The position numbers and the translations under genes are program-made. From Costertonia aggregata (lineage in GTDB: Bacteria; Bacteroidota; Bacteroidia; Flavobacteriales; Flavobacteriaceae), in NCBI RefSeq assembly GCF_013402795.1, contig NZ_CP058595.1, positions 655,501-719,500 of the forward strand: a stretch of 64,000 nt of DNA. Direction: 5' to 3'. Positions 54,154 through 63,453 of the stretch are shown one piece after another (position 1 is the stretch's first letter; each line of letters starts with the position of its first letter). Under the pieces are notes generated by a model that had not been told where the DNA came from, searched no databases, and saw only the letters and a program-made list of their open reading frames with translations.

Positions 54154-55116
54154 TTATTTTTTTGGTTTATAGTTACTTTTCTTGAAAATTTCTTCAGCGG
54201 ACAAATTCAACAGTTGATCTAGGGAAATCGAGTTTTTTTCCATGAAGGAACGAACTATCTGCCACCCTATGTATTGTCCCAATCTACCGGGCGATTCGTT
54301 GTCCAGTTCCAACCCGAACTTGGAAAAGGGGGCTTCTTCCAAAAAGCGAAGTGCCAACTTATTATCCGTATTGTACAAATGTTCCTGTTCAATAAAATTA
54401 CGCCATATGGGCTCTTCGTTCTCTTGCGCCCAACGTATTTCGTCCTCTGTATAGCCTATTTTTTGGTCATCGGTAGCCAAAGGCATCAACTTATCCTTAA
54501 GGTATAATTTTTTACCATAGTATATCATTTGGGAAACAAATGAGCGTTCACGGGAACGTAGCACCACTTTTTCCGCAAACGCATCGGCAACATCGCTTAC
54601 CAAATATTTTTTGTCCATTCGTTTGGCGATATACCTTTGGATACCTTGGTAAAATTTATGGTCGGCCCCTAAATAATTATCCAAGTTTATAAGGAGCAAG
54701 GAATCGGTGAGTATTATTTTTTGATTATAATCTACGTCCGAAGCCAGCGTTACCACTTTGGGAACAGAATATTTGGGAAAGAAATACTTTATGTGTTTAA
54801 AAAACAGTTCCAAATCTTCTATTTCATCATCAAAATCGTTAAATGCGTTCAGTGCAGCCTCTGAAAGCTCAATCTGGATGGTATCCTTAAGTTTGGCTAC
54901 CCAAATACTATCGGAATATTGGGCAGGGAAAAGATAAGGATATGCTTTTTTAAGAACAGGAATATCCAAAGGCCCGGCATTGGCAAATTCCTTATCAAAA
55001 CGTTTTACGTTCAGGTCCAAATTAATTTCTTTCACCTTGTTCAAGACTTTATCCGTGTCAGAACATGAAAAAAACAATACTAAAATCGATAATACAACAA
55101 AAATTGGCCTTGCCAT
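54154..55116 (-). CDS. gldB: Gliding motility lipoprotein GldB
   Basis: 320 residues. A signal peptide ends in a lipobox (FFSC) followed by SDTDKV. The mature part contains RFDKEFANAG, ALNAFNDFDDEIED and the C-terminal PGRLGQYIGWQIVRSFM block, as in GldB. Required for gliding in F. johnsoniae. It is immediately upstream of gldC and divergent from nadE. Confidence 0.94.
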   Translation of the reverse strand: MARPIFVVLSILVLFFSCSDTDKVLNKVKEINLDLNVKRFDKEFANAGPLDIPVLKKAYPYLFPAQYSDSIWVAKLKDTIQIELSEAALNAFNDFDDEIEDLELFFKHIKYFFPKYSVPKVVTLASDVDYNQKIILTDSLLLINLDNYLGADHKFYQGIQRYIAKRMDKKYLVSDVADAFAEKVVLRSRERSFVSQMIYYGKKLYLKDKLMPLATDDQKIGYTEDEIRWAQENEEPIWRNFIEQEHLYNTDNKLALRFLEEAPFSKFGLELDNESPGRLGQYIGWQIVRSFMEKNSISLDQLLNLSAEEIFKKSNYKPKK

Positions 55117-55207
55117 CTAAACTTATTTGTTCAACGTTTTTGTTTTAAACTTCTACGCTTTATTTTTACTGAAACAAAGTTAATTGTTTTCCAGAAGTAG
55201 ACCTCGT

Positions 55208-55996
55208 ATGCATACAGAAAAAGTAACCCAGTATATAGTAGACTGGCTTAGTGACTATGCCGTTAAGGCCAATATCAAAGGTTTTACCATAGGAATATCG
55301 GGTGGAATAGATTCTGCCGTGACATCTACCCTATGCGCCAAAACGGGATTATCGCTTTTATGCCTTGAAATGCCCATTCACCAAGCAAAAAACCAAGTTA
55401 CCAGGGCCGACCGCCACATAGATTGGTTACAGGAGAACTTTCCCAATGTGAGCAGGCAACCGGTAAACCTAACGCCCGTATTTGACAGTTTTGTTGCGGC
55501 ATTACCCCCTGTTGAAAAAGAGGAGGAACGCTTTATGTCCTTAGCTAATACACGAGCCAGGCTGCGTATGACCACCTTGTACTATTTTGCCGCACTAAAA
55601 GGCTACTTGGTCGCGGGAACAGGAAACAAGGTAGAGGATTTTGGTGTCGGGTTTTATACCAAATATGGTGACGGCGGTGTAGATTTGAGCCCTATTGCAG
55701 ATTTATTAAAAAGCGAAGTATACGAAATAGGTAAATTTTTAGGCGTTAACGATGAAATCATCAAAGCCGCTCCAACAGATGGCCTTTGGGGAGACGACAG
55801 GACCGATGAAGACCAAATAGGCGCCTCTTACCCAGAATTGGAATGGGCCATGCAAATGCAGGACGAAGGACGTACCGAAGCAGATTTTGACGGAAGACAA
55901 AAAGAGGTATTTACGATCTATCGAAAATTTAATACCGCTAATCGGCATAAAATGATACCTATTCCCGTTTGCGAAATTCCAAAAACGTTAAAATAA
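55208..55996 (+). CDS. nadE: NAD synthetase, ammonia-dependent
   Basis: About 262 residues from MHTEKVTQYIV. An upstream TTG in the same frame is less likely. The ATP pyrophosphatase loop GISGGIDSAVTS, GTGNKVEDFGVGFYTKYGDGGVDLSPI and PTDGLWGDDRTDEDQIG are typical NadE motifs. There is no glutaminase domain, so it uses free ammonia. It amidates nicotinate adenine dinucleotide to NAD in the cytoplasm. It is divergent from gldB. Confidence 0.96.
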   Translation: MHTEKVTQYIVDWLSDYAVKANIKGFTIGISGGIDSAVTSTLCAKTGLSLLCLEMPIHQAKNQVTRADRHIDWLQENFPNVSRQPVNLTPVFDSFVAALPPVEKEEERFMSLANTRARLRMTTLYYFAALKGYLVAGTGNKVEDFGVGFYTKYGDGGVDLSPIADLLKSEVYEIGKFLGVNDEIIKAAPTDGLWGDDRTDEDQIGASYPELEWAMQMQDEGRTEADFDGRQKEVFTIYRKFNTANRHKMIPIPVCEIPKTLK

Positions 55997-56162
55997 CATC
56001 TTAACTATTAATAAGGTCTTTAAATCGAATATATATCATAAAATATGGTCGATACCGCAAAAAAATCGAATTTTGTCTAACGAATTAGATAATTTAACCT
56101 TACATTGCATGTCAGTATTTATATATGCACCACTCTAAAATTATCAAGAAACATAACTCAAA

Positions 56163-56792
56163 ATGATCAAAGTTTTAATTGCGGACAATCACCCGGTTGT
56201 TCGTCTCGGAATTAAGCAAGTTATTGAATCGGCAAAGGATTGTGAAGTAATAGATACTGCTTCTACAACAGAAGAATTGCTCAAAAAGCTAGAAAAGATC
56301 ACTCCGGATGTTGTAATGCTTGAGATGGATATTCCCGAAATAAACGGTATAGCTACTCTAAGAAAGATCAAACAAGAATATCCCGATGTCAAGGTATTGA
56401 TGTACAGCGGTCAATCCGAAGACGTTTACGCATTGAGCACAATTCGCGCCGGTGCATTTGGGTATCTTTCAAAAACCGCTGATTTGGACTATATCATATC
56501 CGGTATACGAAAAGTGGCCGAAGGCAATATGTTCATTACCAATGAGCTGGCACAACGCTTAGCCTTTGACGAGGGGACTCAAAAACCAAGACGTTTCTTT
56601 AGAAAATTGTCCAGTAGAGAAGTAGAGGTACTTAAGCTATTGGCGAGCGGTAAGCGCAACAAAGATGTTGCCGCAGGCCTTAATCTTAACGAGAAGACCG
56701 TTAGCACCTACAAAGCCCGCTTGATGAAAAAATTGAATGTTGATAATTTGGTAGACCTGTTGCAACAGGCAAAAGCATTGGAATTGTATTAA
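56163..56792 (+). CDS. LuxR-family response regulator with altered phosphorylation site
   Basis: 209 residues: an N-terminal receiver domain and a C-terminal LuxR HTH (LSSREVEVLKLLASGKRNKDVAAGLNLNEKTVSTYKARL). The usual phosphoacceptor position reads VVMLEMDIPEI, so Glu 54 replaces Asp. The acidic pair is Asp-Asn (ADNH) instead of Asp-Asp. No histidine kinase gene is adjacent. Both changes suggest that it works without phosphorylation. It ends before a strong bidirectional hairpin shared with the convergent dnaG. Confidence 0.92.
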   Translation: MIKVLIADNHPVVRLGIKQVIESAKDCEVIDTASTTEELLKKLEKITPDVVMLEMDIPEINGIATLRKIKQEYPDVKVLMYSGQSEDVYALSTIRAGAFGYLSKTADLDYIISGIRKVAEGNMFITNELAQRLAFDEGTQKPRRFFRKLSSREVEVLKLLASGKRNKDVAAGLNLNEKTVSTYKARLMKKLNVDNLVDLLQQAKALELY

Positions 56793-56812
56793 TTCAACTA
56801 TAATAACCAACT

Positions 56813-56841
56813 AAGAAGCTCCGCACCTAGCGGAGTTTCTT
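56813..56841. terminator. Bidirectional terminator between the LuxR regulator and dnaG
   Basis: AAGAAGCTCCGC (56813-56824) and GCGGAGTTTCTT (56830-56841) form a 12-bp stem with one G-U pair and a five-base loop, followed by GTTTT on the plus strand. The two genes converge on it. Confidence 0.8.
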
Positions 56842-56844
56842 GTT

Positions 56845-58830
56845 TTAGGAAAGCACTCTGTTCAATTTTTTGTTCAACAAAGCGTTCAACTGCAGATAAT
56901 TCATTATTTCTTCCAAGGTTTCGGAGTTGTCGTCACTTTTTTCTTCAGTATTTTTTTGTAGGTTCTCGATACGTCTCTTGATCAAAAAACACCGTAATGT
57001 GAGTATAGTCTCCCCGACCAGTTGCGCTACGTTGCTACCTTTTTCTTTTGGATAAATATCCTTGCTCTCCCAATTGTGCAGCACATACTTCTCATCCTCC
57101 ATTAAGATAGATGAAACCTCTGTGACGGTTTCCTGATCTAAATCCGTCATAAAGGAATTTATGGAAAATGTATCGGTGTCCGCCCCGTTCAGCCGTTCTA
57201 TCAATTTGTAATAAATATCCCTAAATTTTTCATTGGCCAATTCTATTTCATCTTCCTGGAGGTCTAAATATATTTTTTCAAAAACCTTGGCCTTAATAGA
57301 TTCGGGTTCTAACACCAAATCCCCGTTATCATTTTCCTTAAGTACCAAATCCTCAAACTGTTGTTGTTCCATACCGTACAACAGTAGAATTTCAATTATT
57401 TTTCGTTCTAAAACATATTGAACATCCACTTTTTCATGTACTACATCATTTTTGACAACATCAAAAGCTTTTTGTTCCTGTTTTGCCCTTTTTGCGGCAT
57501 CGGCTACCTCTTTTTTTCCAATTTGTGCCAGGGTACTAAAGAGTACCCCCTCCGAAACGTTCATAATTTGGGCACATTCCTGAATATAAATTTCCCTTTT
57601 GATGGCATCCGGTATTTTGGAAATACTATTTACGATGTCCCTTACCGTATCGGCACGCTTAATGGGATCATTGGCGGCCTCTTGGGCCAGAAGATTGGCT
57701 TTGAATTGTATAAAGTCTTTTGCGTGCTCTTGTAGATATAGCACTACATCTTCATAATCGTTGTTCTTGGCAAAGCTATCCGGGTCTTCACCTTCGGGAA
57801 AGCTGCATACCTTAACGTTCATTCCTTGCTCCAAAATCAAATCTATACCACGCAAAGATGCTCGAAGTCCGGCAGCATCGCCGTCGAATAAAACAGTAAT
57901 GTTCTTTGTCAACCTATTGATGAGCCTTATCTGTTCCGGAGTCAATGCGGTACCACTGGAGGACACTACATTTTGGACGCCTCTTTGATAGAACTGAATG
58001 ACATCGGTATATCCCTCTACCAAAAAACAATTATCCTCTTTCGCAATAGACTGTTTTGCGTAGAAAATACCGTACAGGACTTTACTCTTATGATAAATAT
58101 CGCTTTCCGGGGAATTTAGATACTTCGCCGCTTTTTTATCGTTTGTCAATATCCTACCTCCAAAACCAAGCACACGACCGCTCATGGAATGTATGGGGAA
58201 CATGACCCTGCCCTTGAACCTATCGAATTTTCGTGAATTATTCGGATTGGTCGCATCTTCCTTAACAATGGTCAAGCCGGTTTGTTCCAAATATTTAAGA
58301 AGATATCCCTTATCCAATGCAGCACTTGTAAAACCGTCCCATTGATCCAAACAGTATCCTAATCCGAATTTCTTTATAGTTTCGTCGGTAAAGCCACGTT
58401 CTTTGAAATAACTAAGGCCAATAGCCTTTCCAAGCTCGTTTTTCCACAGTATCTCCGAAAAATGTTGCTGCGCGAATTCAGAAACCAAATACATACTTTC
58501 CCGCTCGTTTGCCTGCTCTTTTTCCTCATTTGACCGCTCGGTCTCCTCAATCTCGATATTGTATTTTTTGGCCAAATATTTTATGGCTTCGGGATATGTA
58601 AAATGCTCATGCTCCATTAAAAAAGCGATGACATTCCCTCCTTTGCCGCTACTGAAATCTTTCCATATCTGCTTTACCGGTGACACCATAAAACTAGGTG
58701 TGCGCTCATCGCTGAATGGGCTTAGCCCCTTAAAATTGGATCCCGACTTCTTCAACTGTACAAAATCCCCGATGACCTCCTCTAAACGGGCGGTCTCGTA
58801 AACTTGATCTATGGTAGTTTTTGAAATCAA
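56845..58830 (-). CDS. dnaG: DNA primase DnaG
   Basis: 661 residues. The N-terminal domain has the CHC2 layout but not the metal ligands: GLSPFSDERTPSF (35-47) and KDFSSGKGG (57-65) carry Ser, Ser, Asp and Ser where Cys and His are expected. The TOPRIM core is intact (LVEGYTDVIQF and VLFDGDAAG). A C-terminal helicase-binding region follows. It makes RNA primers at the replication fork. Loss of zinc ligands appears, from memory, common in Flavobacteriaceae. Single gene, convergent with the LuxR regulator. Confidence 0.95.
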   Translation of the reverse strand: MISKTTIDQVYETARLEEVIGDFVQLKKSGSNFKGLSPFSDERTPSFMVSPVKQIWKDFSSGKGGNVIAFLMEHEHFTYPEAIKYLAKKYNIEIEETERSNEEKEQANERESMYLVSEFAQQHFSEILWKNELGKAIGLSYFKERGFTDETIKKFGLGYCLDQWDGFTSAALDKGYLLKYLEQTGLTIVKEDATNPNNSRKFDRFKGRVMFPIHSMSGRVLGFGGRILTNDKKAAKYLNSPESDIYHKSKVLYGIFYAKQSIAKEDNCFLVEGYTDVIQFYQRGVQNVVSSSGTALTPEQIRLINRLTKNITVLFDGDAAGLRASLRGIDLILEQGMNVKVCSFPEGEDPDSFAKNNDYEDVVLYLQEHAKDFIQFKANLLAQEAANDPIKRADTVRDIVNSISKIPDAIKREIYIQECAQIMNVSEGVLFSTLAQIGKKEVADAAKRAKQEQKAFDVVKNDVVHEKVDVQYVLERKIIEILLLYGMEQQQFEDLVLKENDNGDLVLEPESIKAKVFEKIYLDLQEDEIELANEKFRDIYYKLIERLNGADTDTFSINSFMTDLDQETVTEVSSILMEDEKYVLHNWESKDIYPKEKGSNVAQLVGETILTLRCFLIKRRIENLQKNTEEKSDDNSETLEEIMNYLQLNALLNKKLNRVLS

Positions 58831-59014
58831 AGGATAATGGGTCTATATATTAAAGTGAAAGTAAATATAAGCCAATTCAATCCTTTAGAAAAGCTTATCC
58901 CCATTTTCAGGGAGTTCACTTTCACTACAGCAAGGGTAAATTCAAGTGGCCTATTATGACATCTTTGTACCATAGAATTTTAAACCCGATTACTAACCTT
59001 AAAAAACGAAAATT

Positions 59015-59443
59015 ATGATCTGGGGAATTTCATTGATATTGTTAAGTCTTATTGCGGTACCATCATTGATACTTGCTAAAAAACCAAATGCCAAAGAACT
59101 TTTGGCCAAAGTAGAACCTTACCAGGGCTGGATAGGTCTTGTATTTTGCTTTTGGGGCGTTTGGGGCATTATTACGGCCATTTTAAACTTGGGTTGGTTG
59201 ACTTCCGCCCCCATCTGGTGGATTACCTTGTTGGCAGGCAACGTTGTTTCGGCAGCACTAGGGTTTATGCTGGGTTTTGGTATGATCAACAAATTGTTTC
59301 TTTCCAAAAACGAGGAAGCCAAGGCAAAAGCAGAAAAGTTACGTGAGAAGATAGCTCCAAAGCAAGGTAAATTAGGTGTTTTAGGGCTTGCCGTAGGCGC
59401 ATGGATGATCGTAGCCTCTTTTATATTCGCTGCAGGTTTGTAA
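59015..59443 (+). CDS. Membrane protein of unknown function
   Basis: 142 residues with four hydrophobic segments at about 2-20, 38-58, 66-88 and 120-140, and a charged loop ([21 protein letters not shown]) between the last two. Both loop halves contain a similar EPYQGWIG or [14 protein letters not shown] turn, so it may be an internal duplication of a two-helix unit. No family was recognised. It lies 32 bp before the SIMPL gene. A promoter-like CATCTTTG sits at 58960-58967. Confidence 0.8.
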   Translation: MIWGISLILLSLIAVPSLILAKKPNAKELLAKVEPYQGWIGLVFCFWGVWGIITAILNLGWLTSAPIWWITLLAGNVVSAALGFMLGFGMINKLFLSKNEEAKAKAEKLREKIAPKQGKLGVLGLAVGAWMIVASFIFAAGL

Positions 59444-59475
59444 ATTTATCTTTTTAAACCAAAAAAACAGTAAAC

Positions 59476-60081
59476 ATGAAAAAAGTTGTATTAGGAATCG
59501 CCTTAGTGCTATTCTCGTTGGGAGTATCTGCCCAAAATTATCAAAACAATATTACGGTAAATGGTACGCACAAGTACACTGTGACACCGCAATACATGGC
59601 CAAAATGATCGTGAGTCTCAATAACGTTTATTATGATGCACAAACGGTAACGTTATCTGAAATCAAATCCAGCTACATGGACAAGTTGGCCAAAGCAGGA
59701 ATCAGTAGCGACAGATTAAAAGAAAATAAGTTACAGTATGCTTTGATGGGTTATGAAAAAGAAGGGACTGTCTTTGAGTTCAAAACCAATTCCATTGAGG
59801 AAATGCAGACCTTTTTGACCACAAAATCAATGGGAGTGTCCAAATCGGATTCCAATATGGAGGCCGTATTGACCGATGCTCAGGTTGCAGAGTATGCCAA
59901 AGCTGCTTTTGACAATGCAAAGGCCAAAGCAGAGGCCATCGCCAAAAAAATTGGCCGTAAAATCGGCAAGGCCATTTATATAAGTGATACAAACAACAAA
60001 AAAGTATATGAATCACTGTACTACGGTAATGTGGGTACGGAAAAGGAATACTATGTCTCGGTTTCATTTGAACTATTATAA
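59476..60081 (+). CDS. SIMPL domain-containing secreted protein (DUF541)
   Basis: 201 residues. A signal peptide ends near VSAQN. The mature part, ITVNGTHKYTVTPQYMAKMIVSL...LKENKLQYALMGYEKEG, and the helix NAKAKAEAIAKKIGRKIGKAIYI match the SIMPL/DUF541 fold found in periplasmic proteins of unknown function. The strand-swapped ferredoxin-like organisation ends with VSVSFELL. Confidence 0.85.
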   Translation: MKKVVLGIALVLFSLGVSAQNYQNNITVNGTHKYTVTPQYMAKMIVSLNNVYYDAQTVTLSEIKSSYMDKLAKAGISSDRLKENKLQYALMGYEKEGTVFEFKTNSIEEMQTFLTTKSMGVSKSDSNMEAVLTDAQVAEYAKAAFDNAKAKAEAIAKKIGRKIGKAIYISDTNNKKVYESLYYGNVGTEKEYYVSVSFELL

Positions 60082-60219
60082 AACAATTTAGTTGGTTGTT
60101 TGTGAAGGGCTTTTGTTTGCTTCTAGTTTCATGTCCATGTAATCTAGACCGTAAACAAGGCTCTTCTTTTTTAACAGGGTACGAATACCTTTTTGATACT
60201 ATTTTTCTAATTTCATCCT

Positions 60220-61095
60220 ATGAACAAATCATTTGCCTTTTCCTTTTTCTTGTTACTTATACTTTACGCCTGTGGACAAAATACATCCTACAGAAACACT
60301 ATTGACAATACTACCGCGCCCGATGCTATACAAAGTAAAATTGATGTCGACGAAAACACCATAGCTACAAGATTTTTAGTGCCCGAAGGTTTTGAAAGGA
60401 CAAAAACGGACAGTACATCGTTCGCAAACTACTTGAGAAACCTGCCGTTGAAACCCGATGGCCATTTGGTCAAATATTATAACGGACAAACCAAGCCCAA
60501 TGAAAATGTATATGCGGCGGTCGTAAATTTACCGATTGGCAAAAGGGATTTACACCAGTGCGCCGATGCCGTAATGCGTTTAAGGGCCGAGTATCTCTAT
60601 GAACAGGAAAGATATGGGGATATACACTTTAATTTTACCAATGGATTCAAAGCCGATTATGCGACTTGGCGAAAAGGAAACCGGATAGCCGTAAACGGAA
60701 ACAAGGTCAAATGGGTAGCAAGAACCGAAGTCTCCGATTCCTATACCAATTTTTGGAAATACTTGGAGATGGTATTTAGCTATGCGGGCACTGCATCATT
60801 GGAAAAAGAACTCAATGCCGTTGTTGTCGGCAAGATGCAAATAGGTGATGTTTTTATAAGGGGTGGTTTTCCAGGCCATGCAGTCATCGTGGTAGATATG
60901 GCCAAGAACAATAAGACGGGGGAAAGTATATTTCTTTTGGCACAAAGCTATATGCCCGCCCAAGAAATCCAGATTTTGAACAACCCTAACAATGGCAAAT
61001 CAAACCCTTGGTACCGTGTTTCACAAATCGATACCGAGCTCCGAACCCCCGAGTGGGTCTTTACTAAAAACAGCCTTAAAAGATTTACCGATTAA
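60220..61095 (+). CDS. DUF4846 domain-containing lipoprotein
   Basis: 291 residues. A signal peptide ends in a lipobox (LYACG). The mature part starts with RFLVPEGFERTKTDSTSFANYLRNLPLKPDG and continues with YNGQTKPN, QCADAVMRLRAEYLY, FNFTNGF and a late GGFPGHAVIVVDMA, the DUF4846 pattern. The late region with a conserved GHAVIV resembles a peptidase or amidase fold, but no activity is established. The next small gene starts 28 bp after. Confidence 0.88.
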   Translation: MNKSFAFSFFLLLILYACGQNTSYRNTIDNTTAPDAIQSKIDVDENTIATRFLVPEGFERTKTDSTSFANYLRNLPLKPDGHLVKYYNGQTKPNENVYAAVVNLPIGKRDLHQCADAVMRLRAEYLYEQERYGDIHFNFTNGFKADYATWRKGNRIAVNGNKVKWVARTEVSDSYTNFWKYLEMVFSYAGTASLEKELNAVVVGKMQIGDVFIRGGFPGHAVIVVDMAKNNKTGESIFLLAQSYMPAQEIQILNNPNNGKSNPWYRVSQIDTELRTPEWVFTKNSLKRFTD

Positions 61096-61123
61096 TTATC
61101 TTTATCAAAATAAAGATGTATTT

Positions 61124-61375
61124 ATGATACTCTTCTTTGGCACACGACCCGGGAAAACAGAAATCAAGAAACTACCAAATGTTGCCTGCCCGTATTGTGA
61201 CCTAAAAGGCACGCTTACCGCATCAAAGTCGAGCAATTGGTTTCATCTATTTTGGATAAAGCTCTTTAAAATATCAACACAAGCGATTGCCGAATGTTCA
61301 CACTGCAAGCGAACGTATTATGAAAACGAGTTTACGAAAGAGATGGATTTGGCCATTAAAGAAACAAGCAATTGA
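61124..61375 (+). CDS. Small zinc-ribbon protein
   Basis: 83 residues from the ATG giving MILFFGTRPG. Two CxxC pairs (CPYCDLKG and CSHCKRTY) about 40 residues apart would hold a zinc ion. A membrane-like segment is absent, although FHLFWIKLFKI is hydrophobic. Similar small zinc ribbons occur in Flavobacteriia. Function unknown. It is convergent with the DUF5694 gene, with 7 bp between the stops. Confidence 0.78.
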   Translation: MILFFGTRPGKTEIKKLPNVACPYCDLKGTLTASKSSNWFHLFWIKLFKISTQAIAECSHCKRTYYENEFTKEMDLAIKETSN

Positions 61376-61382
61376 ACATCCT

Positions 61383-62249
61383 TTATTCCAGCAGGGATTT
61401 TAATTGCACTATTTTCCAATTTTCTTGTTGATCAATAATCTGTTCAAGTTTTGCCGCATGACTTGCCCCTACCAGCACCATAATACGCTTATCTTTTTCG
61501 TTCACGTTTTTTAAGATCAAAGACCACATATACAGGTTTCTTTTATACCATTCAGATGTTAAAAAAGGGCCTATAAAGTTATCTTTCTTCCCGACCTGTA
61601 ACGGTATTTCATCATGAAACTCATTGCTCATGTTTCTAATAGAGTTGGAGTTCAAATAATAGGTCAAGTCTACCAATGAGATACCCGCCTCTATTTTGCT
61701 ATCAAATCCCAAAGTAAAAATTTCCACAAAATCCTCAATTTTGGATTGAAGCCCTATCTGTTTGTTTTCTTGTATAACGGTCATAACACTATCAAATGGA
61801 AACTGGGTATCGCCATAATCTATGCCAATGACTTGGTTCAAATCATTTTTATGTGCCGTTCTGAAAGCCAATTGAAATATCTCGTTCTTTTTATAGAATT
61901 CGCTTAAGCTATCTTGGGAGAAATATTTTCCGTTTTGGTATAACCCATAAAGGGAATCCAACTCAACTTGCTCGTCATAATCCCATTCAACAAAAATTTT
62001 GGACGGACCGAATTCCTTTATCTTAGATGCAATAAACTCCAGTTCCTTTTGGGACTTATCGTTTAGAATATCGAACGATTTGGTTTTGACAACATCGGCT
62101 CCCGGATTATTGTAATGAAAAGTTCCTATCAATAATACCTCTGGTAGATCCGCACCCACGTCATTTGGTTCAATGCCACTGTTTGGATTTTGTTTGCAAG
62201 CCGTTGCCAAGCAAACAAATAGGACAAACACTGCTTTTATTTTATACAT
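61383..62249 (-). CDS. DUF5694 domain-containing protein
   Basis: 288 residues. The signal peptide ends near LATACKQN with a lipobox-like TAC. VLLIGTFHYNNPGADV, FVEWDYDEQ, VIGIDYGDTQFPFD and the C-terminal IMVLVGASHAAKLEQII match DUF5694, a family related to TraB-like GTFHY proteins, from memory. The conserved His residues suggest a metal site. The gene is followed by no partner on its strand and starts 29 bp after the beta-barrel gene stop. Confidence 0.8.
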   Translation of the reverse strand: MYKIKAVFVLFVCLATACKQNPNSGIEPNDVGADLPEVLLIGTFHYNNPGADVVKTKSFDILNDKSQKELEFIASKIKEFGPSKIFVEWDYDEQVELDSLYGLYQNGKYFSQDSLSEFYKKNEIFQLAFRTAHKNDLNQVIGIDYGDTQFPFDSVMTVIQENKQIGLQSKIEDFVEIFTLGFDSKIEAGISLVDLTYYLNSNSIRNMSNEFHDEIPLQVGKKDNFIGPFLTSEWYKRNLYMWSLILKNVNEKDKRIMVLVGASHAAKLEQIIDQQENWKIVQLKSLLE

Positions 62250-62278
62250 TTGAGCTGCATTAAAATTATGTGTGCGTT

Positions 62279-63361
62279 TTATAAATCAAACCTTAGTCCC
62301 AAGGAAATATTTCTTTGCTCAACCACTGCATCCCTAAAAATAGGGTTCAGGTCATATTTCGCATAAAGCAATACCCCGTCATACCCAACATAGGCACTAA
62401 GACCGTAGACAAAATCGCTGGTATTGTAACCACGCTTTAGCTTGTCCTTTACATTATCGCCATTTCGGTCATATTTTAATTTTTGACGTGTCCCCAAGTT
62501 AAATCCACCATAACCACCGACCCCGATCCTAAAATTGTCCTTTAGGGAATACCTAATCTTATTTTCGGTCTTACGTAGTTTGGATGGTCCAAACTCAAAA
62601 TGCACGGGGAAAACCAGATTGTCCATTCTAAGTTTTGATTTTCGCAAATCAAACTCAAATTCCTGAAGTTCGGTCTGTCCGTTTTCGGCTGCAACAAAAT
62701 ATTGATTGCCTTTGGGTTTTAGACCGTTGAACTGAAAAGAAAAACCATAATTAAAGCGCATGAAATTACTGTTCTTAAAAACGCGTGTGCGCCATTGCCA
62801 GCCCATTTCAAAAAATCGACTGCCACCTACCTTATACGGGGTATCTTCTAAAGATTGCCCTTCAATAATGGCGTTGTTCAGACCAACGGCGATCACAAGA
62901 TCCGAATATGTTCTGCGATCGTATTTTATGTCATATTTGCGTTCTTTGTTGACCCATTTTATGCCAAAAAGTTTCTCCTCACCATCATTGCTTCCGAAAT
63001 CGATTTCTATTTTGGACACATCATCTGACTCCAATTCAACCAACTCATTACCGTTTCGTTGTAACAATTCTATTTTATTGTTCACTATGGCCAAACGGTT
63101 TTCTATGTTCAATGCTCTTTTTTTAGCAGCTGTTTCTTTTAAGGTTTTTGCTTCATCCGGACTAATTTGACCGTCTTCCAAGCGTTCGTTAATGCCTTCT
63201 ACCTCAATTTTGAGGGCATTTTTTTCTTGCTCGGTAATTTTGGTCTTTAATTCTTCAAGTACTTCAATTTTACTTTTAACTTTTTTGCTCTCTTGACTTG
63301 AAACGGTCTGCACTAGCAAAGCGCAAAACAATACCGTAGTGTACAACGTAATTTTTTTCAT
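62279..63361 (-). CDS. Outer-membrane beta-barrel protein with N-terminal coiled coil
   Basis: About 360 residues from MKKITLYTTV. The longer open frame adds 16 residues without signal-peptide character. The signal peptide ends near VSSQE. A coiled coil rich in Lys and Glu (about 22-95) is followed by beta strands and a C-terminal NISLGLRFDL typical of outer-membrane barrels. It lies 92 bp after the gene cut by the right edge, on the same strand, which looks like the common sigma factor-hypothetical-barrel arrangement in Flavobacteriia. Confidence 0.82.
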   Translation of the reverse strand: MKKITLYTTVLFCALLVQTVSSQESKKVKSKIEVLEELKTKITEQEKNALKIEVEGINERLEDGQISPDEAKTLKETAAKKRALNIENRLAIVNNKIELLQRNGNELVELESDDVSKIEIDFGSNDGEEKLFGIKWVNKERKYDIKYDRRTYSDLVIAVGLNNAIIEGQSLEDTPYKVGGSRFFEMGWQWRTRVFKNSNFMRFNYGFSFQFNGLKPKGNQYFVAAENGQTELQEFEFDLRKSKLRMDNLVFPVHFEFGPSKLRKTENKIRYSLKDNFRIGVGGYGGFNLGTRQKLKYDRNGDNVKDKLKRGYNTSDFVYGLSAYVGYDGVLLYAKYDLNPIFRDAVVEQRNISLGLRFDL

Positions 63362-63453
63362 GATGATTTGATTTTTGATGATTGATGAATAAACCCCTCC
63401 CTGCTCCATTGGTTTTTGGATGGAGAACTTCGACTTGTTATAAATGTTTAAGG

